Shown piece by piece: positions 43,446 through 52,272 of a stretch of 64,000 bases of DNA. The stretch comes from Flavobacteriales bacterium (GTDB lineage: Bacteria; Bacteroidota; Bacteroidia; Flavobacteriales; Schleiferiaceae). The stretch lies in assembly GCA_017795025.1 (NCBI GenBank), contig CP051243.1:744001-808000 (forward strand), read 5' to 3'. A program made the position numbers and the translations under genes. Under the pieces are notes generated by a model, which saw only the letters and a program-made list of their open reading frames with translations, did not search any database and was not told the origin of the DNA. Position 1 is the first letter of the stretch. Every line of letters starts with the position of its first letter.

Positions 43446-44369
43446 CTAGTTTTCCTTAGAATTATTATCCCCCTCTTGATTCATTTCTGCCACTTTATTA
43501 CCAACGGCAAAAGAGGCTACCAAATCATTTAACATATTACTTGCTGCATTTGGGCTGTTGGGTAAAAGAATCAAATTGCTGTTGGTTCCCTCACTTACTG
43601 CATGCAGGGTATCATAGTGTTGGGTGATTACAATCAAGGCAGATGCTTCTTGGGAGTTGATACCGACCTGATTAAGTACTTCCACTGATTCCTCCAAGCC
43701 CTTAGCAATTTCGCGTCGTTGATCGGCGATACCTTGTCCTTGTAGCCTTTTGCTTTCCGCTTCAGCAGTGGCTTTAGCAACAATGCGAATCCGCTCCGCT
43801 TCACCCTCGTATTCGGCGGCAGTTTTCTGACGTTCTGCAGCGTTAATGCGATTCATGGCGTTCTTCACCTCTTGGTCGGGATCAATATCGGTTACCAAGG
43901 CTTTGATTATACCATAGCCATAAGTGTTCATAGCTTCCTCCAATTCGCGTTTAATCGCAATGGCGATGTCATCTTTTTTCTCAAAAACATCATCTAAACG
44001 GAGCTTTGGCACTTCGGCTCGAACGGTATCAAATACATAACTGCGAATCTGCTCTTGAGGGTTATCCAATTTGTAAAAGGCATCGTAAACCGAATCCTTT
44101 AAAACCACAAATTGAACAGAGACTTTCATTTGAACAAAAACATCGTCCTTCGTTTTCGTTTCTACGATTACATCCAGCTGTTGGATTCTTAGGCTCATTC
44201 TTCCTGCCACTCGGTCGATAAATGGAATTAAAAAATTTAGTCCTGGAGAACGTACCGCAACATATCGACCAAAACGCTCCACAATGGCAACCTGCTGCTG
44301 TTTAACGATAAAGAGTCCGAAAAAGAGGATTAATACCAGTAAAACGCCTGGAATAATGTACTGTGCCAT
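43446..44369 (-). CDS. SPFH/band 7 (stomatin-like) membrane protein
   Basis: 307 residues. One N-terminal hydrophobic anchor (YIIPGVLLVLILFFGLFIV) is followed by the SPFH domain (VERFGRYVAVRSPGLNFLIP, IQQLDVIVETKTKDDVFVQM, VRAEVPKLRLDDVFEKKDDI) and a coiled-coil stretch (MNRINAAERQKTAAEYEGEA, then ERIRIVAKATAEAESKRLQG). This is the slipin/QmcA-like group that forms membrane-associated rings. The polar Asn/Glu tail ends MNQEGDNNSKEN. There is no NfeD-like partner next to it. Confidence 0.92.
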   Translation of the reverse strand: MAQYIIPGVLLVLILFFGLFIVKQQQVAIVERFGRYVAVRSPGLNFLIPFIDRVAGRMSLRIQQLDVIVETKTKDDVFVQMKVSVQFVVLKDSVYDAFYKLDNPQEQIRSYVFDTVRAEVPKLRLDDVFEKKDDIAIAIKRELEEAMNTYGYGIIKALVTDIDPDQEVKNAMNRINAAERQKTAAEYEGEAERIRIVAKATAEAESKRLQGQGIADQRREIAKGLEESVEVLNQVGINSQEASALIVITQHYDTLHAVSEGTNSNLILLPNSPNAASNMLNDLVASFAVGNKVAEMNQEGDNNSKEN

Positions 44370-44467
44370 GTGGTTTTGATTTTGGCCTGAAGTTACTAAA
44401 TCAAAACAGTGTCTCTAGCAGTAAGTACACTATTTTTTAAGGCTTAATAGAAAGAATACATTAGGCC

Positions 44468-45085
44468 TTACCGGAACTGAAAAATCCAATCATTAACGCC
44501 AGTAGTGCCAGTATATCCATCCCAATGGTCATTCCAACCGAAACGGGAATTAAGATCCACTTCTACAGCCCAATTATTATTGATATAAATTCGGTAACCT
44601 AGCTGTCCCATCAGCCAAAGAGAGCTCCCGGTGACCGGGAAAGTTTCTTCCGCGTTTTCTTGGTTCTTTATGATTGTTCCATAATTGTGCTGGTAGAACA
44701 ATGCACCGCTGTAAACACCTACAAATAATGCATCTTGATATATTTCTGGCTCATAGTTGTTGAGGCTTTGATCGAAATAATATCGAATTCCTAAAAGAGG
44801 AGAGATATGACGAGAATGAGCCTCAAATGAAATACCATTAACATTGTATTTCCGTCCTGTGATAATACTTACATCCGCCATTGCACTCAATTGCAATTGC
44901 TCATGATTTGCTAACCAGTAGTTATAGAAAACATAGGCCGAGAAGCCAGGTTCATTTACCCAATTTTCGGGATCATCCGTTTCTCCCCGATATATAGCGC
45001 TTTCCGCTCCATATCCGTAGGAATAATACTGAGCAAAAGATCCAAAAGAAAGAAGCAGAGCACAGGTCATTAAAATGGTGCGCAT
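44468..45085 (-). CDS. Exported, probably outer-membrane, beta-rich protein
   Basis: 205 residues. Signal peptide MRTILMTCALLLSFGSFAQ, with the typical Bacteroidetes cleavage at Ala-Gln. The mature part is Tyr/Trp/Asn rich with strand-turn repeats (SAYVFYNYWLANHEQLQLSA, SPLLGIRYYFDQ, QLGYRIYINNNWAVEVDLNS) and ends in FQFR, which suits a small outer-membrane barrel. No named family. Divergent from the J-domain gene. Confidence 0.7.
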   Translation of the reverse strand: MRTILMTCALLLSFGSFAQYYSYGYGAESAIYRGETDDPENWVNEPGFSAYVFYNYWLANHEQLQLSAMADVSIITGRKYNVNGISFEAHSRHISPLLGIRYYFDQSLNNYEPEIYQDALFVGVYSGALFYQHNYGTIIKNQENAEETFPVTGSSLWLMGQLGYRIYINNNWAVEVDLNSRFGWNDHWDGYTGTTGVNDWIFQFR

Positions 45086-45141
45086 CTTCCTTTTTCTTAA
45101 TATAGCAGTAAGTTAATTAGAATTGTTGATTTCCTCAACCT

Positions 45142-46062
45142 GTGAAGGAGTATTTTAAGGTCTTAGGTTTGGAAGAAGGGGCTAGCATCCATGCGGTGAA
45201 AAAGGCCTATCGGAAATTGGCTTTGCAGTATCACCCTGACCTTCAGTCGGGTAATGAGGAGCGCTTTAAAAAAATTGTAGAGGCCTACGAGATGATTAAG
45301 TCGCATCTCGAATCTACCTCGGAGCGGCGGAGCATGAATCCCGAGGATCTGGAACGATTCTATGACTTATTAAAAAAGGCGGCTGAGGAAAAAGCACGCA
45401 AGAAGGCTTTCGAAAGAGCAGCAAGGATTCGTAAGAAAAAACAAGAGGAGCAGGAGCGTTCGATGCGACTTGGCTTCTATTCTTTGATTGGGGTGGTGCT
45501 CTTTTCCATCCTTGCCTATTACAGCTACTTCTGGCATCGCGATTGGCAAATTTCTCGTAATCCTAAACAGGCAGTAGCAACTGTAGTGGGAATTGAAAGT
45601 CACCGTATGGTGTATACCTTCGAGGATGGAAATGAGAAATATCAAGAACGGGTTTACGCTCGCGGCTATGGCATTACCATGTTGGCTCAAAACGGGATGC
45701 CCCTTAGGTCGGGTGATCAGTTTATTGTTCACTTTCGTGAAGATGAACCGAAATATAATCGTGTGAATACCTATCAGGTTTCAAGTAAAACTTTAAACCG
45801 CTACTTTAATTTAGCCACAAATGCGATCCAGCGCTATTATGGCTTTTATGCAGAAAATCCGCGTAAAATAAGTCAACAAAAGGCGCGCTGCCTAAGCTTG
45901 ATGATTTACCGAGAATACGGTCTCGAAGGTCTAGTGAAATGTTACCACTTTGAAACCAACCCCTTAGATTACCTTTCTTACAATAGTATTACTTGGTCTT
46001 CCTTTTGGGAGGATGAGTCCTTGGATGACATTCGTGAAGCTTGCGAGCTTGATAGCATGTAG
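45142..46062 (+). CDS. Membrane-anchored J-domain protein
   Basis: 306 residues from a GTG start. The J domain is at residues 1-60 (YFKVLGLEEGASIHAVKKAY) with the HPD motif in YHPDLQSGN. A Lys/Arg/Glu-rich coiled segment (about 75-108) and a single membrane helix (about 111-132, LGFYSLIGVVLFSILAYYSY) follow, then about 170 residues of unknown fold. The first part of that region (VATVVGIESHRMVYTFEDGN, LRSGDQFIVHFREDEP) resembles a DUF3592-like strand unit. The J domain implies recruitment of DnaK to the inner membrane. It precedes hisS on the same strand. Confidence 0.82.
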   Translation: MKEYFKVLGLEEGASIHAVKKAYRKLALQYHPDLQSGNEERFKKIVEAYEMIKSHLESTSERRSMNPEDLERFYDLLKKAAEEKARKKAFERAARIRKKKQEEQERSMRLGFYSLIGVVLFSILAYYSYFWHRDWQISRNPKQAVATVVGIESHRMVYTFEDGNEKYQERVYARGYGITMLAQNGMPLRSGDQFIVHFREDEPKYNRVNTYQVSSKTLNRYFNLATNAIQRYYGFYAENPRKISQQKARCLSLMIYREYGLEGLVKCYHFETNPLDYLSYNSITWSSFWEDESLDDIREACELDSM

Positions 46063-46079
46063 GGCCGGGAATATTTGGC

Positions 46080-46087
46080 TAATTTTG
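46080..46087 (+). promoter_or_regulatory. Bacteroidetes -7 promoter element before hisS
   Basis: TAATTTTG matches TAnnTTTG exactly in the 41-base gap before hisS; the ATG follows 16 bases after the box. hisS-hutH may therefore be expressed apart from the J-domain gene. Confidence 0.5.
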
Positions 46088-46103
46088 CGCACAAATTTGC
46101 ACT

Positions 46104-47492
46104 ATGGCCTCTAAAGCATCCTTGCCGCGCGGTACCCGAGATTTTCTACCGGAAACCATGCTCAAAAGGGAGTATGTGATAAACATCCTAAAAGAAACTT
46201 TTCGTCAGTATGGTTTCAACCCTATCGAGACCCCGGCTTTAGAAAAACTGGAAACCTTAACCGGAAAATACGGTGAGGAAGGAGACCGCTTGATTTTCAA
46301 GGTTCTACCCAGAGGTGATAAATTCGAAAAAGCCTTTAAGGCTGAGAATGTAGATGCGGCTAAAGCCAAGCTAAACGGCAATTTAGAGGAAGCCCTTCGT
46401 TACGATTTAACTGTTCCTTTTGCGCGCTTCGTTGTGCAAAATCAAAATGAAATAGACCTGCCCTTTAAACGCTATCAAATCCAACCGGTTTGGCGAGCGG
46501 ATCGTCCATCAAAAGGTCGCTTCCGTGAGTTTTATCAATGTGATGCCGATGTAGTTGGCTCTTATTCCCTTTGGCAAGAACTTGATTTTATTACCATCTA
46601 TAAGTCTGTTTTCGAAAAGCTAGGCCTCGGGATTCGATTAAAAATGAATCACCGTAAGGTTTTACAAGGAATTACCGACAGCTTTGGATTGGCAGCGCAT
46701 TTCCAAGACTTTACCATGGCCCTCGATAAATTGGATAAAATTGGTTTGGATGGGGTACAGAAGGAAATGAGCGAACGTGGATTACCTCAGGCAGCATCGC
46801 AAGCCCTGCAGTTTGTTCACGATTTAAAGGGTAGTCATCAGGAGATTATAAAGGCTTTAAAAAGCCAAATTTCGGAGAGCGAGCAAGGTAAACTTGGAAT
46901 CGAAGATTTGGAATTTGTATTAAATACAAGTGCCGAGCTTGGCTTAGCCGATGTTATTGACCTCGACCTCACCCTAGCTCGTGGCTTAGATTATTATACC
47001 GGTGCTATTTTTGAAGTAAAGGCCGAGGGAGTTGATTTGGGCTCCATTGGTGGCGGTGGTCGCTATGATGACCTAACTGGAATATTCGGTTTAAAGAACC
47101 TCCCAGGAATTGGGATTTCCTTTGGTCTCGACCGTATCATTTTAGCCATGGAAGAAAAGGAGCTCTTCCCAGAAGTAAAACAGGCCACTACCGAAATATT
47201 ACTTTTGAACTTCGGCGTTAAGGAGGCCTTGTTTGCTTCCAAATTAGCCTTTCAACTGCGGGAATTAGGTATCAATACCGAATTGTATCCCGATGCCGCA
47301 AAAATCAAGAAGCAACTCGACTACGCAAATAAAAAAGGTATTCGCTATACCTTAATGATTGGTTCCAAGGAAATAGAAGAGGGAATGTTCACTTTAAAGG
47401 ACATGCATGAAGGGAGTCAGCAAAAACTTGGCGCAATCGAACTTTTAGAAGCTTTCAATCCCTCTCAAAACAATCTTCATGTCAAACATTAA
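46104..47492 (+). CDS. hisS: Histidyl-tRNA synthetase
   Basis: 462-residue class II enzyme. Motif 1 region GTRDFLPETM at the start, motif 2 FREFYQCDADVVGS near 150, the HisA motif LARGLDYYTGAIFE near 290 and motif 3 GIGISFGLDRIILAM near 330 are all present, and a C-terminal anticodon-binding domain starts near 365 (EILLLNFG). Its last 14 bases overlap the hutH start, so the two are cotranscribed. Confidence 0.97.
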   Translation: MASKASLPRGTRDFLPETMLKREYVINILKETFRQYGFNPIETPALEKLETLTGKYGEEGDRLIFKVLPRGDKFEKAFKAENVDAAKAKLNGNLEEALRYDLTVPFARFVVQNQNEIDLPFKRYQIQPVWRADRPSKGRFREFYQCDADVVGSYSLWQELDFITIYKSVFEKLGLGIRLKMNHRKVLQGITDSFGLAAHFQDFTMALDKLDKIGLDGVQKEMSERGLPQAASQALQFVHDLKGSHQEIIKALKSQISESEQGKLGIEDLEFVLNTSAELGLADVIDLDLTLARGLDYYTGAIFEVKAEGVDLGSIGGGGRYDDLTGIFGLKNLPGIGISFGLDRIILAMEEKELFPEVKQATTEILLLNFGVKEALFASKLAFQLRELGINTELYPDAAKIKKQLDYANKKGIRYTLMIGSKEIEEGMFTLKDMHEGSQQKLGAIELLEAFNPSQNNLHVKH

Positions 47493-48999
47493 AAACCCGC
47501 TAGACTTAAGGGCTGAACATTTAAGTTTAAAGAGCCTGCATAGACTATTAGACCAGAACCCAGAAATACGTCTTTCTGCAGAATCTAAAGCTAAAGTAGA
47601 GGCCTGCCGAAAGTATCTTAATGAAAAATTAGAAAGGGAAGAAGCCCCGATTTACGGAATAAACACGGGTTTTGGTTCGCTATGCAATGTAGCTATAGAA
47701 GGTAAAGACCTCGAGCGTTTGCAGGTTAACCTAGTGCGCTCCCATGCTTGTGGTTCGGGGCCCCGAATCGATTTAGGGCATGTACGGCTTATGTTACTTC
47801 TTAAGGCAAGGGGACTTTCTTATGGGCATAGCGGGGTTGATCCCAAGACGATTGATCAATTGCTTTTCTTTTACAATAATGAGATTTTACCAGAAGTATT
47901 TGAACAAGGATCCTTGGGAGCTTCTGGAGACCTTGCGCCACTTGCGCATATTAGCTTAGCCCTAATGGGCGAAGGGTCCGTGTACCATAATGGCGAATAC
48001 CGTCCGGCTAATGAGGTTTTGGCCCAATTTAAAAGGGAAGCTATAACCCTTCAATCCAAAGAGGGGATAGCCTTGCTTAATGGCACCCAGTTTATGCTTT
48101 CCCTGGGAATTAATGCCAGTTTTAAACTCCGCAAATTAGCTTGGTTTGCCGATCGAATTGCGGCCATTTCCCTGGAAGCATTTGATGGTCGTCCCGAACC
48201 ATTTGATCATTTAATCCACGATGTACGTCCTCATAGCGGTCAATCTCAAACCGCTCGTCAGATTCTCCAGCTTTTAGAAGGAAGCGAACTGATTGGACGT
48301 ACTAAAACCCACGTGCAAGACCCGTATTCCTTCCGTTGTATTCCTCAGGTTCACGGGGCGAGTAAGGATACTTTAAACTATGTGGAAGGAGTATTGGAAA
48401 CAGAACTCAATTCAGTAACCGATAACCCAACTATTTTCCCGGAGGAGGATAAAATTATTAGCGGCGGAAACTTTCATGGGCAGCCCCTCGCTATGGCTTT
48501 GGATTACCTTGCGCTAGCGGCGGCAGAATGGGCCAATATTTCCGAGCGAAGAACCTATTTGCTTATTTCGGGTCAGCGGGATTTACCGGCCTTTTTAGTG
48601 GCCAAACCGGGCTTAAATAGTGGGTTGATGATTACCCAGTATACGGCTGCTTCGGTTGTAAGTCAGAATAAACAATTATGTACTCCTGCTTCCGCAGATA
48701 GCATTGTTTCTTCTAATGGTCAGGAAGACCATGTAAGCATGGGGGCCAATGCGGCTACTAAACTGCAAAAGGTAGTAGATAACCTCCTTACCGTTTTAGC
48801 CATCGAGCTGATTACAGCCTCTCAGGCCTTGTTTTTCCGAAAAGAAAAGACCTCTCCCGAACTACAGAGTTTATTGGCAGCATTTAGAAACGAGGTACCC
48901 TTTATTGATGATGACCGCATTCTAAATATTGATATTCAGAAGGCAAGGGACTTCATGCTTAATTATAAAGTTGAAACGGAATTGCTCTACGACTTTTAG
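47479..48999 (+). CDS. hutH: Histidine ammonia-lyase
   Basis: 506 residues. The enzyme removes ammonia from histidine to give urocanate, the first step of histidine degradation. The MIO prosthetic group forms from Ala-Ser-Gly in GSLGASGDLAPLAH (near residue 145). The substrate-selecting His is in NLVRSHACGSG (near 82), which favours histidine over tyrosine or phenylalanine. YSFRCIPQVHGASKD and QEDHVSMGANAA complete the site. hutU, hutI and hutG are not in the window. Its TAG stop interlocks with the stop of the next gene. Confidence 0.94.
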   Translation: MSNIKNPLDLRAEHLSLKSLHRLLDQNPEIRLSAESKAKVEACRKYLNEKLEREEAPIYGINTGFGSLCNVAIEGKDLERLQVNLVRSHACGSGPRIDLGHVRLMLLLKARGLSYGHSGVDPKTIDQLLFFYNNEILPEVFEQGSLGASGDLAPLAHISLALMGEGSVYHNGEYRPANEVLAQFKREAITLQSKEGIALLNGTQFMLSLGINASFKLRKLAWFADRIAAISLEAFDGRPEPFDHLIHDVRPHSGQSQTARQILQLLEGSELIGRTKTHVQDPYSFRCIPQVHGASKDTLNYVEGVLETELNSVTDNPTIFPEEDKIISGGNFHGQPLAMALDYLALAAAEWANISERRTYLLISGQRDLPAFLVAKPGLNSGLMITQYTAASVVSQNKQLCTPASADSIVSSNGQEDHVSMGANAATKLQKVVDNLLTVLAIELITASQALFFRKEKTSPELQSLLAAFRNEVPFIDDDRILNIDIQKARDFMLNYKVETELLYDF

Positions 49000-51900
49000 C
49001 GAATAAGGCTTACGAAACCTGTGATCTTTTGATCTTGCTCGAGTAGGATATAGGTGTATACACCTCCTGGGGCAGGGGAGCCATTATAGTTGCCATCCCA
49101 AAAGTCATCATAAGGCCGATTGGTTTCATATACCAATGCGCCCCAGCGATTGAAAATTTGAAGGCGAGCACCGCTTTCACAGGGATCACCAAAAATTTGG
49201 AATTGATCATTCATGCCGTCTCCGTTAGGAGTAAAGGCATTGGGTGTAAATACCTCATTGCGAACTTGATCTACTTCAACGGTAAGAATCTCAGTAAATA
49301 CTTTTGAGCAGGTAGTATCAGTAACAGTAAGTACGATTTGCTTTGTACCCGGAGTGGTAAAGCGAATGGCCGGCGCCCGACCGGTATAAAACTGATCTTC
49401 AGTTTGCCACTGATAGTTTAAGCTGCCTCTGTCGCCACTTAATAGGATATCCACCTCTCCATTACTACAAGAGCTAATGTTCGCGCCTACTTCAGGGGCA
49501 ACCGAACTATCAATAAAACTAATGGTCTGGTAACTCGTATCAGAGCGCATACAGATGGTATCGTAGGCAATGAGCTCTACCTCGTAACTACCAAAGCTAG
49601 GGAACCTATGCCGTGGATTAGCCTTGTTACTGGAACTACCATCGCCAAAATTCCATTGGTAGGTGTCGGCAATAATGCTAAGGTTTTGAAATTGAGCCTC
49701 TAAATTTTGGTCACAACCGGTATAGTTTGTCATGAAGTTGGTTATCGGCTTGCGAGCCGCTCCATGTTCTACTTCTATTACCGCAGTATCTGAAATTCGG
49801 CAGGTGGTATCGTAGGCAATGAGCTGTATCGTATAAGAACCTAAATCTTGGTAAGTAACAACCGGATTGGCTAAAGTTGAGCTATCGCCATTGCCAAAGA
49901 ACCACTTATAATTGGTGGCATTGCTGGAGTTATTCAACAGATTTACAATCAAGCCATCACATAAACTATCTACGGAGGTGGTAAAGGAAATCTTAGCGTC
50001 TGCCGCTAGTATTTGATCAAAATCAAATTTAAATACCGCCATATTGCAACCAGGGGTACCGGAATTTACAGCATAAGCACCTGGGGTGGTCGGAAAGCTC
50101 TTATTATTACAATTAGAGCAAACAGCCTGATAGATGGTACCCTGTTTATTAAAGCGACTGGTACCGCCATCTACATGCTCATTGTCTTGCCCCCCTAGGT
50201 AGGAACCAAAAAGAAGATTACTCGCATTGTGATCTAAGATCATAAAGTAAAAATCACTGCCATCGGTGCTATTCTGATACGCGTCAGGCGTGAGGGGTAA
50301 ACCATTGGTATTGCCGTTTTGTGTTCCAGGGAAACCCACGACATTGGAAACACCATTCCATCCAGAGAAATAGATGTTCATGCATTGGTCAACCATAAAG
50401 GCACTGGGCACTAAGTCTTGCTTGTTTTGACCACTACCAATCATCGTTTGCCAGTGAAGAGTGCTTAAAGAGGAGTCCAGTTTGGCTAAGAACTGCCGCG
50501 AGCCTGGAGCCGAGTATGTGTTGGGACTAATAGCCAAGCTACCTTTAGTTTGTCCTACAACATAAACGTCACCACGGTAATCGAGGTCCAGCATAAAGGC
50601 CTGATCATCTTTATCTGTTCCGAAGCGGGTGCAATTCAATAGGTTTCCGGTACCTAAATCAAATGAAGCGATGTAGCCATCATCTTCACCAATGGGGTTT
50701 TCAGCATAGGAGCCGCTGGTCGTGGGTAAATCCGCGCCGACGGTAGTTCCACTTATAAATATCCGGTCAAATTGAACTTTTAGAGAGTAGCCTGTTTCTG
50801 CACCTAAGCCACCGAAATAGCGTCCCCAGTTGAGGTTTTTTAAGTCTGGACTAAAGACCCCAATCAAGGCGTCTTGCGAATTCTGATTCCGATCTAAAGA
50901 ATTAGCGCCGGTTAAGGGAACATCCATACTAAAGGTGTTGCTCACCACTAAGATGCTCCCATCTTCGGAAAGGTTCACCTCGCCTCGATAATGGTCACCG
51001 TAATTATGATAGATGTCCTTATTAAAGCCATCATTTGCAGAACCACCCCAAAAAGTGGAAGCCAGAAGGCTGGTGCCATTAGCACTAATCTTAGCAATAA
51101 AGATATCGGTACCTCGGTTGTAATCATTAAAGGCAAAAGAACTTTGGAAGGAGCCTCCCGCAAAAGTACTTTGAAAACAATCTGCAGTGGTTGGGAAGTC
51201 GGAAGATCCGGTGTTTCCCATAAGGATTAAGTTTCCTTGATCATCGCTAATTAAGGAGTGGACTACTTCAATATCACGACCCCCAAGGTAAGTGGCATAG
51301 AGTAAGGATTTGCCATCGGCACTAAACTTACTGATACTCACATCGACATTAAAAATACTATCTCCTGCGAAGCTAGGCTGAAAAACGCCATTGGTCGTAG
51401 GATAATTAGAACCAAAATTAACCCCCGCTCCGTACATGGTGCCATTCTCTCCATAGGTAGCGCTATTCCCGAAGTTTAAGTCTCCAGAACCAGAGAAGGT
51501 GGCAAACTCTAAAACCGGATCAATGACCAAAGGATATCCTTTTCGATACGCCTTTGCCTCAAAAAGCACGGTATCGCCACTTAATTTATAAGAGACCTTA
51601 AGGGGGCGTTTCTCGCCATCAATAATTTGATAGCTGTAAGGAATACGCTCAATCACAGTCCCAAAGGCGGTTTGAAGCTGTAAAGCTCCTTCTTTAATCG
51701 AAATTCCCTCTAAACCCTCATAAACCACTTTCAAATCTTGAAGGCTGGCGTTTGCATCTAAATGGATATCGTACTTCAGTAACTCTGCGTCTTCATAAAA
51801 ATGTAAATCTAGGCCTGGTAATAAGTCTTCGAGCTTTGTTTCTGTGTAAGATCCAACATTAGATTGCCAATGGTCGGGATTGTTTCCAAGAAAGTAATTT

Positions 51901-52217
51901 CTTGGGTATAAAGACTCGCCAACGGGTTGCCAAGTGTTGTTTGGCTGGGCGCCGATGTAATTTGCTTCAAAAGCTAAAGCCCTTTCGGGTAGATGATGGG
52001 GAGGATGAGCATGACCATGGTGTTGATGATCATCGGCTTCGAACAATAAAAACTTGTAACCTCCAGAGCGAAAGAAAACCGCTCCTTGCTTTAATTCGAG
52101 CTTAGTACTGAAGTCACCTTGCCATTGCCCCTTATTAGGAACAAACACAGCTTGACCATGGAGGAATGGTTCCCCGGCCAAACCCAAGATGAATAGAAAT
52201 GTTAACAGTACCCTCAC
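48996..52217 (-). CDS. Giant secreted protein: DUF7948, SBBP repeats, PKD domains, CHU_C sorting domain
   Basis: 1073 residues from a GTG, with a signal peptide (VLLTFLFILGLAGEPFLHGQ). A DUF7948-type N-terminal domain (about 22-240) includes a His-rich patch DDHQHHGHAHPPHH near residue 61. Beta-propeller-like SBBP repeats follow (about 245-720; examples TYLGGRDIEVVHSLISDDQG and DYRGDVYVVGQTKGS). Then come two to three PKD-like domains (KWFFGNGDSSTLANPVVTYQ, YQWNFGDGSSSNKANPRHRF). The last 85 residues (VFTPNAFTPNGDGMNDQFQI, NRWGALVYETN, GVYTYIL) are the gliding-motility C-terminal domain. That domain directs type IX secretion. A surface adhesin or matrix protein is likely. Confidence 0.9.
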   Translation of the reverse strand: MRVLLTFLFILGLAGEPFLHGQAVFVPNKGQWQGDFSTKLELKQGAVFFRSGGYKFLLFEADDHQHHGHAHPPHHLPERALAFEANYIGAQPNNTWQPVGESLYPRNYFLGNNPDHWQSNVGSYTETKLEDLLPGLDLHFYEDAELLKYDIHLDANASLQDLKVVYEGLEGISIKEGALQLQTAFGTVIERIPYSYQIIDGEKRPLKVSYKLSGDTVLFEAKAYRKGYPLVIDPVLEFATFSGSGDLNFGNSATYGENGTMYGAGVNFGSNYPTTNGVFQPSFAGDSIFNVDVSISKFSADGKSLLYATYLGGRDIEVVHSLISDDQGNLILMGNTGSSDFPTTADCFQSTFAGGSFQSSFAFNDYNRGTDIFIAKISANGTSLLASTFWGGSANDGFNKDIYHNYGDHYRGEVNLSEDGSILVVSNTFSMDVPLTGANSLDRNQNSQDALIGVFSPDLKNLNWGRYFGGLGAETGYSLKVQFDRIFISGTTVGADLPTTSGSYAENPIGEDDGYIASFDLGTGNLLNCTRFGTDKDDQAFMLDLDYRGDVYVVGQTKGSLAISPNTYSAPGSRQFLAKLDSSLSTLHWQTMIGSGQNKQDLVPSAFMVDQCMNIYFSGWNGVSNVVGFPGTQNGNTNGLPLTPDAYQNSTDGSDFYFMILDHNASNLLFGSYLGGQDNEHVDGGTSRFNKQGTIYQAVCSNCNNKSFPTTPGAYAVNSGTPGCNMAVFKFDFDQILAADAKISFTTSVDSLCDGLIVNLLNNSSNATNYKWFFGNGDSSTLANPVVTYQDLGSYTIQLIAYDTTCRISDTAVIEVEHGAARKPITNFMTNYTGCDQNLEAQFQNLSIIADTYQWNFGDGSSSNKANPRHRFPSFGSYEVELIAYDTICMRSDTSYQTISFIDSSVAPEVGANISSCSNGEVDILLSGDRGSLNYQWQTEDQFYTGRAPAIRFTTPGTKQIVLTVTDTTCSKVFTEILTVEVDQVRNEVFTPNAFTPNGDGMNDQFQIFGDPCESGARLQIFNRWGALVYETNRPYDDFWDGNYNGSPAPGGVYTYILLEQDQKITGFVSLIR

Positions 52218-52272
52218 AGTGGGTTTAAAAATAGAGAAAATTTTGATTCTTAAGGTCCTGACCTAATTTCAC

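Noticed and set aside
52251-52264. A small inverted repeat AGGTC-CT-GACCT between the THUMP-like methyltransferase and the T9SS gene.
   Set aside because: The 5-bp stem with a 2-base loop is too short to be called an operator or terminator, and no T run follows.
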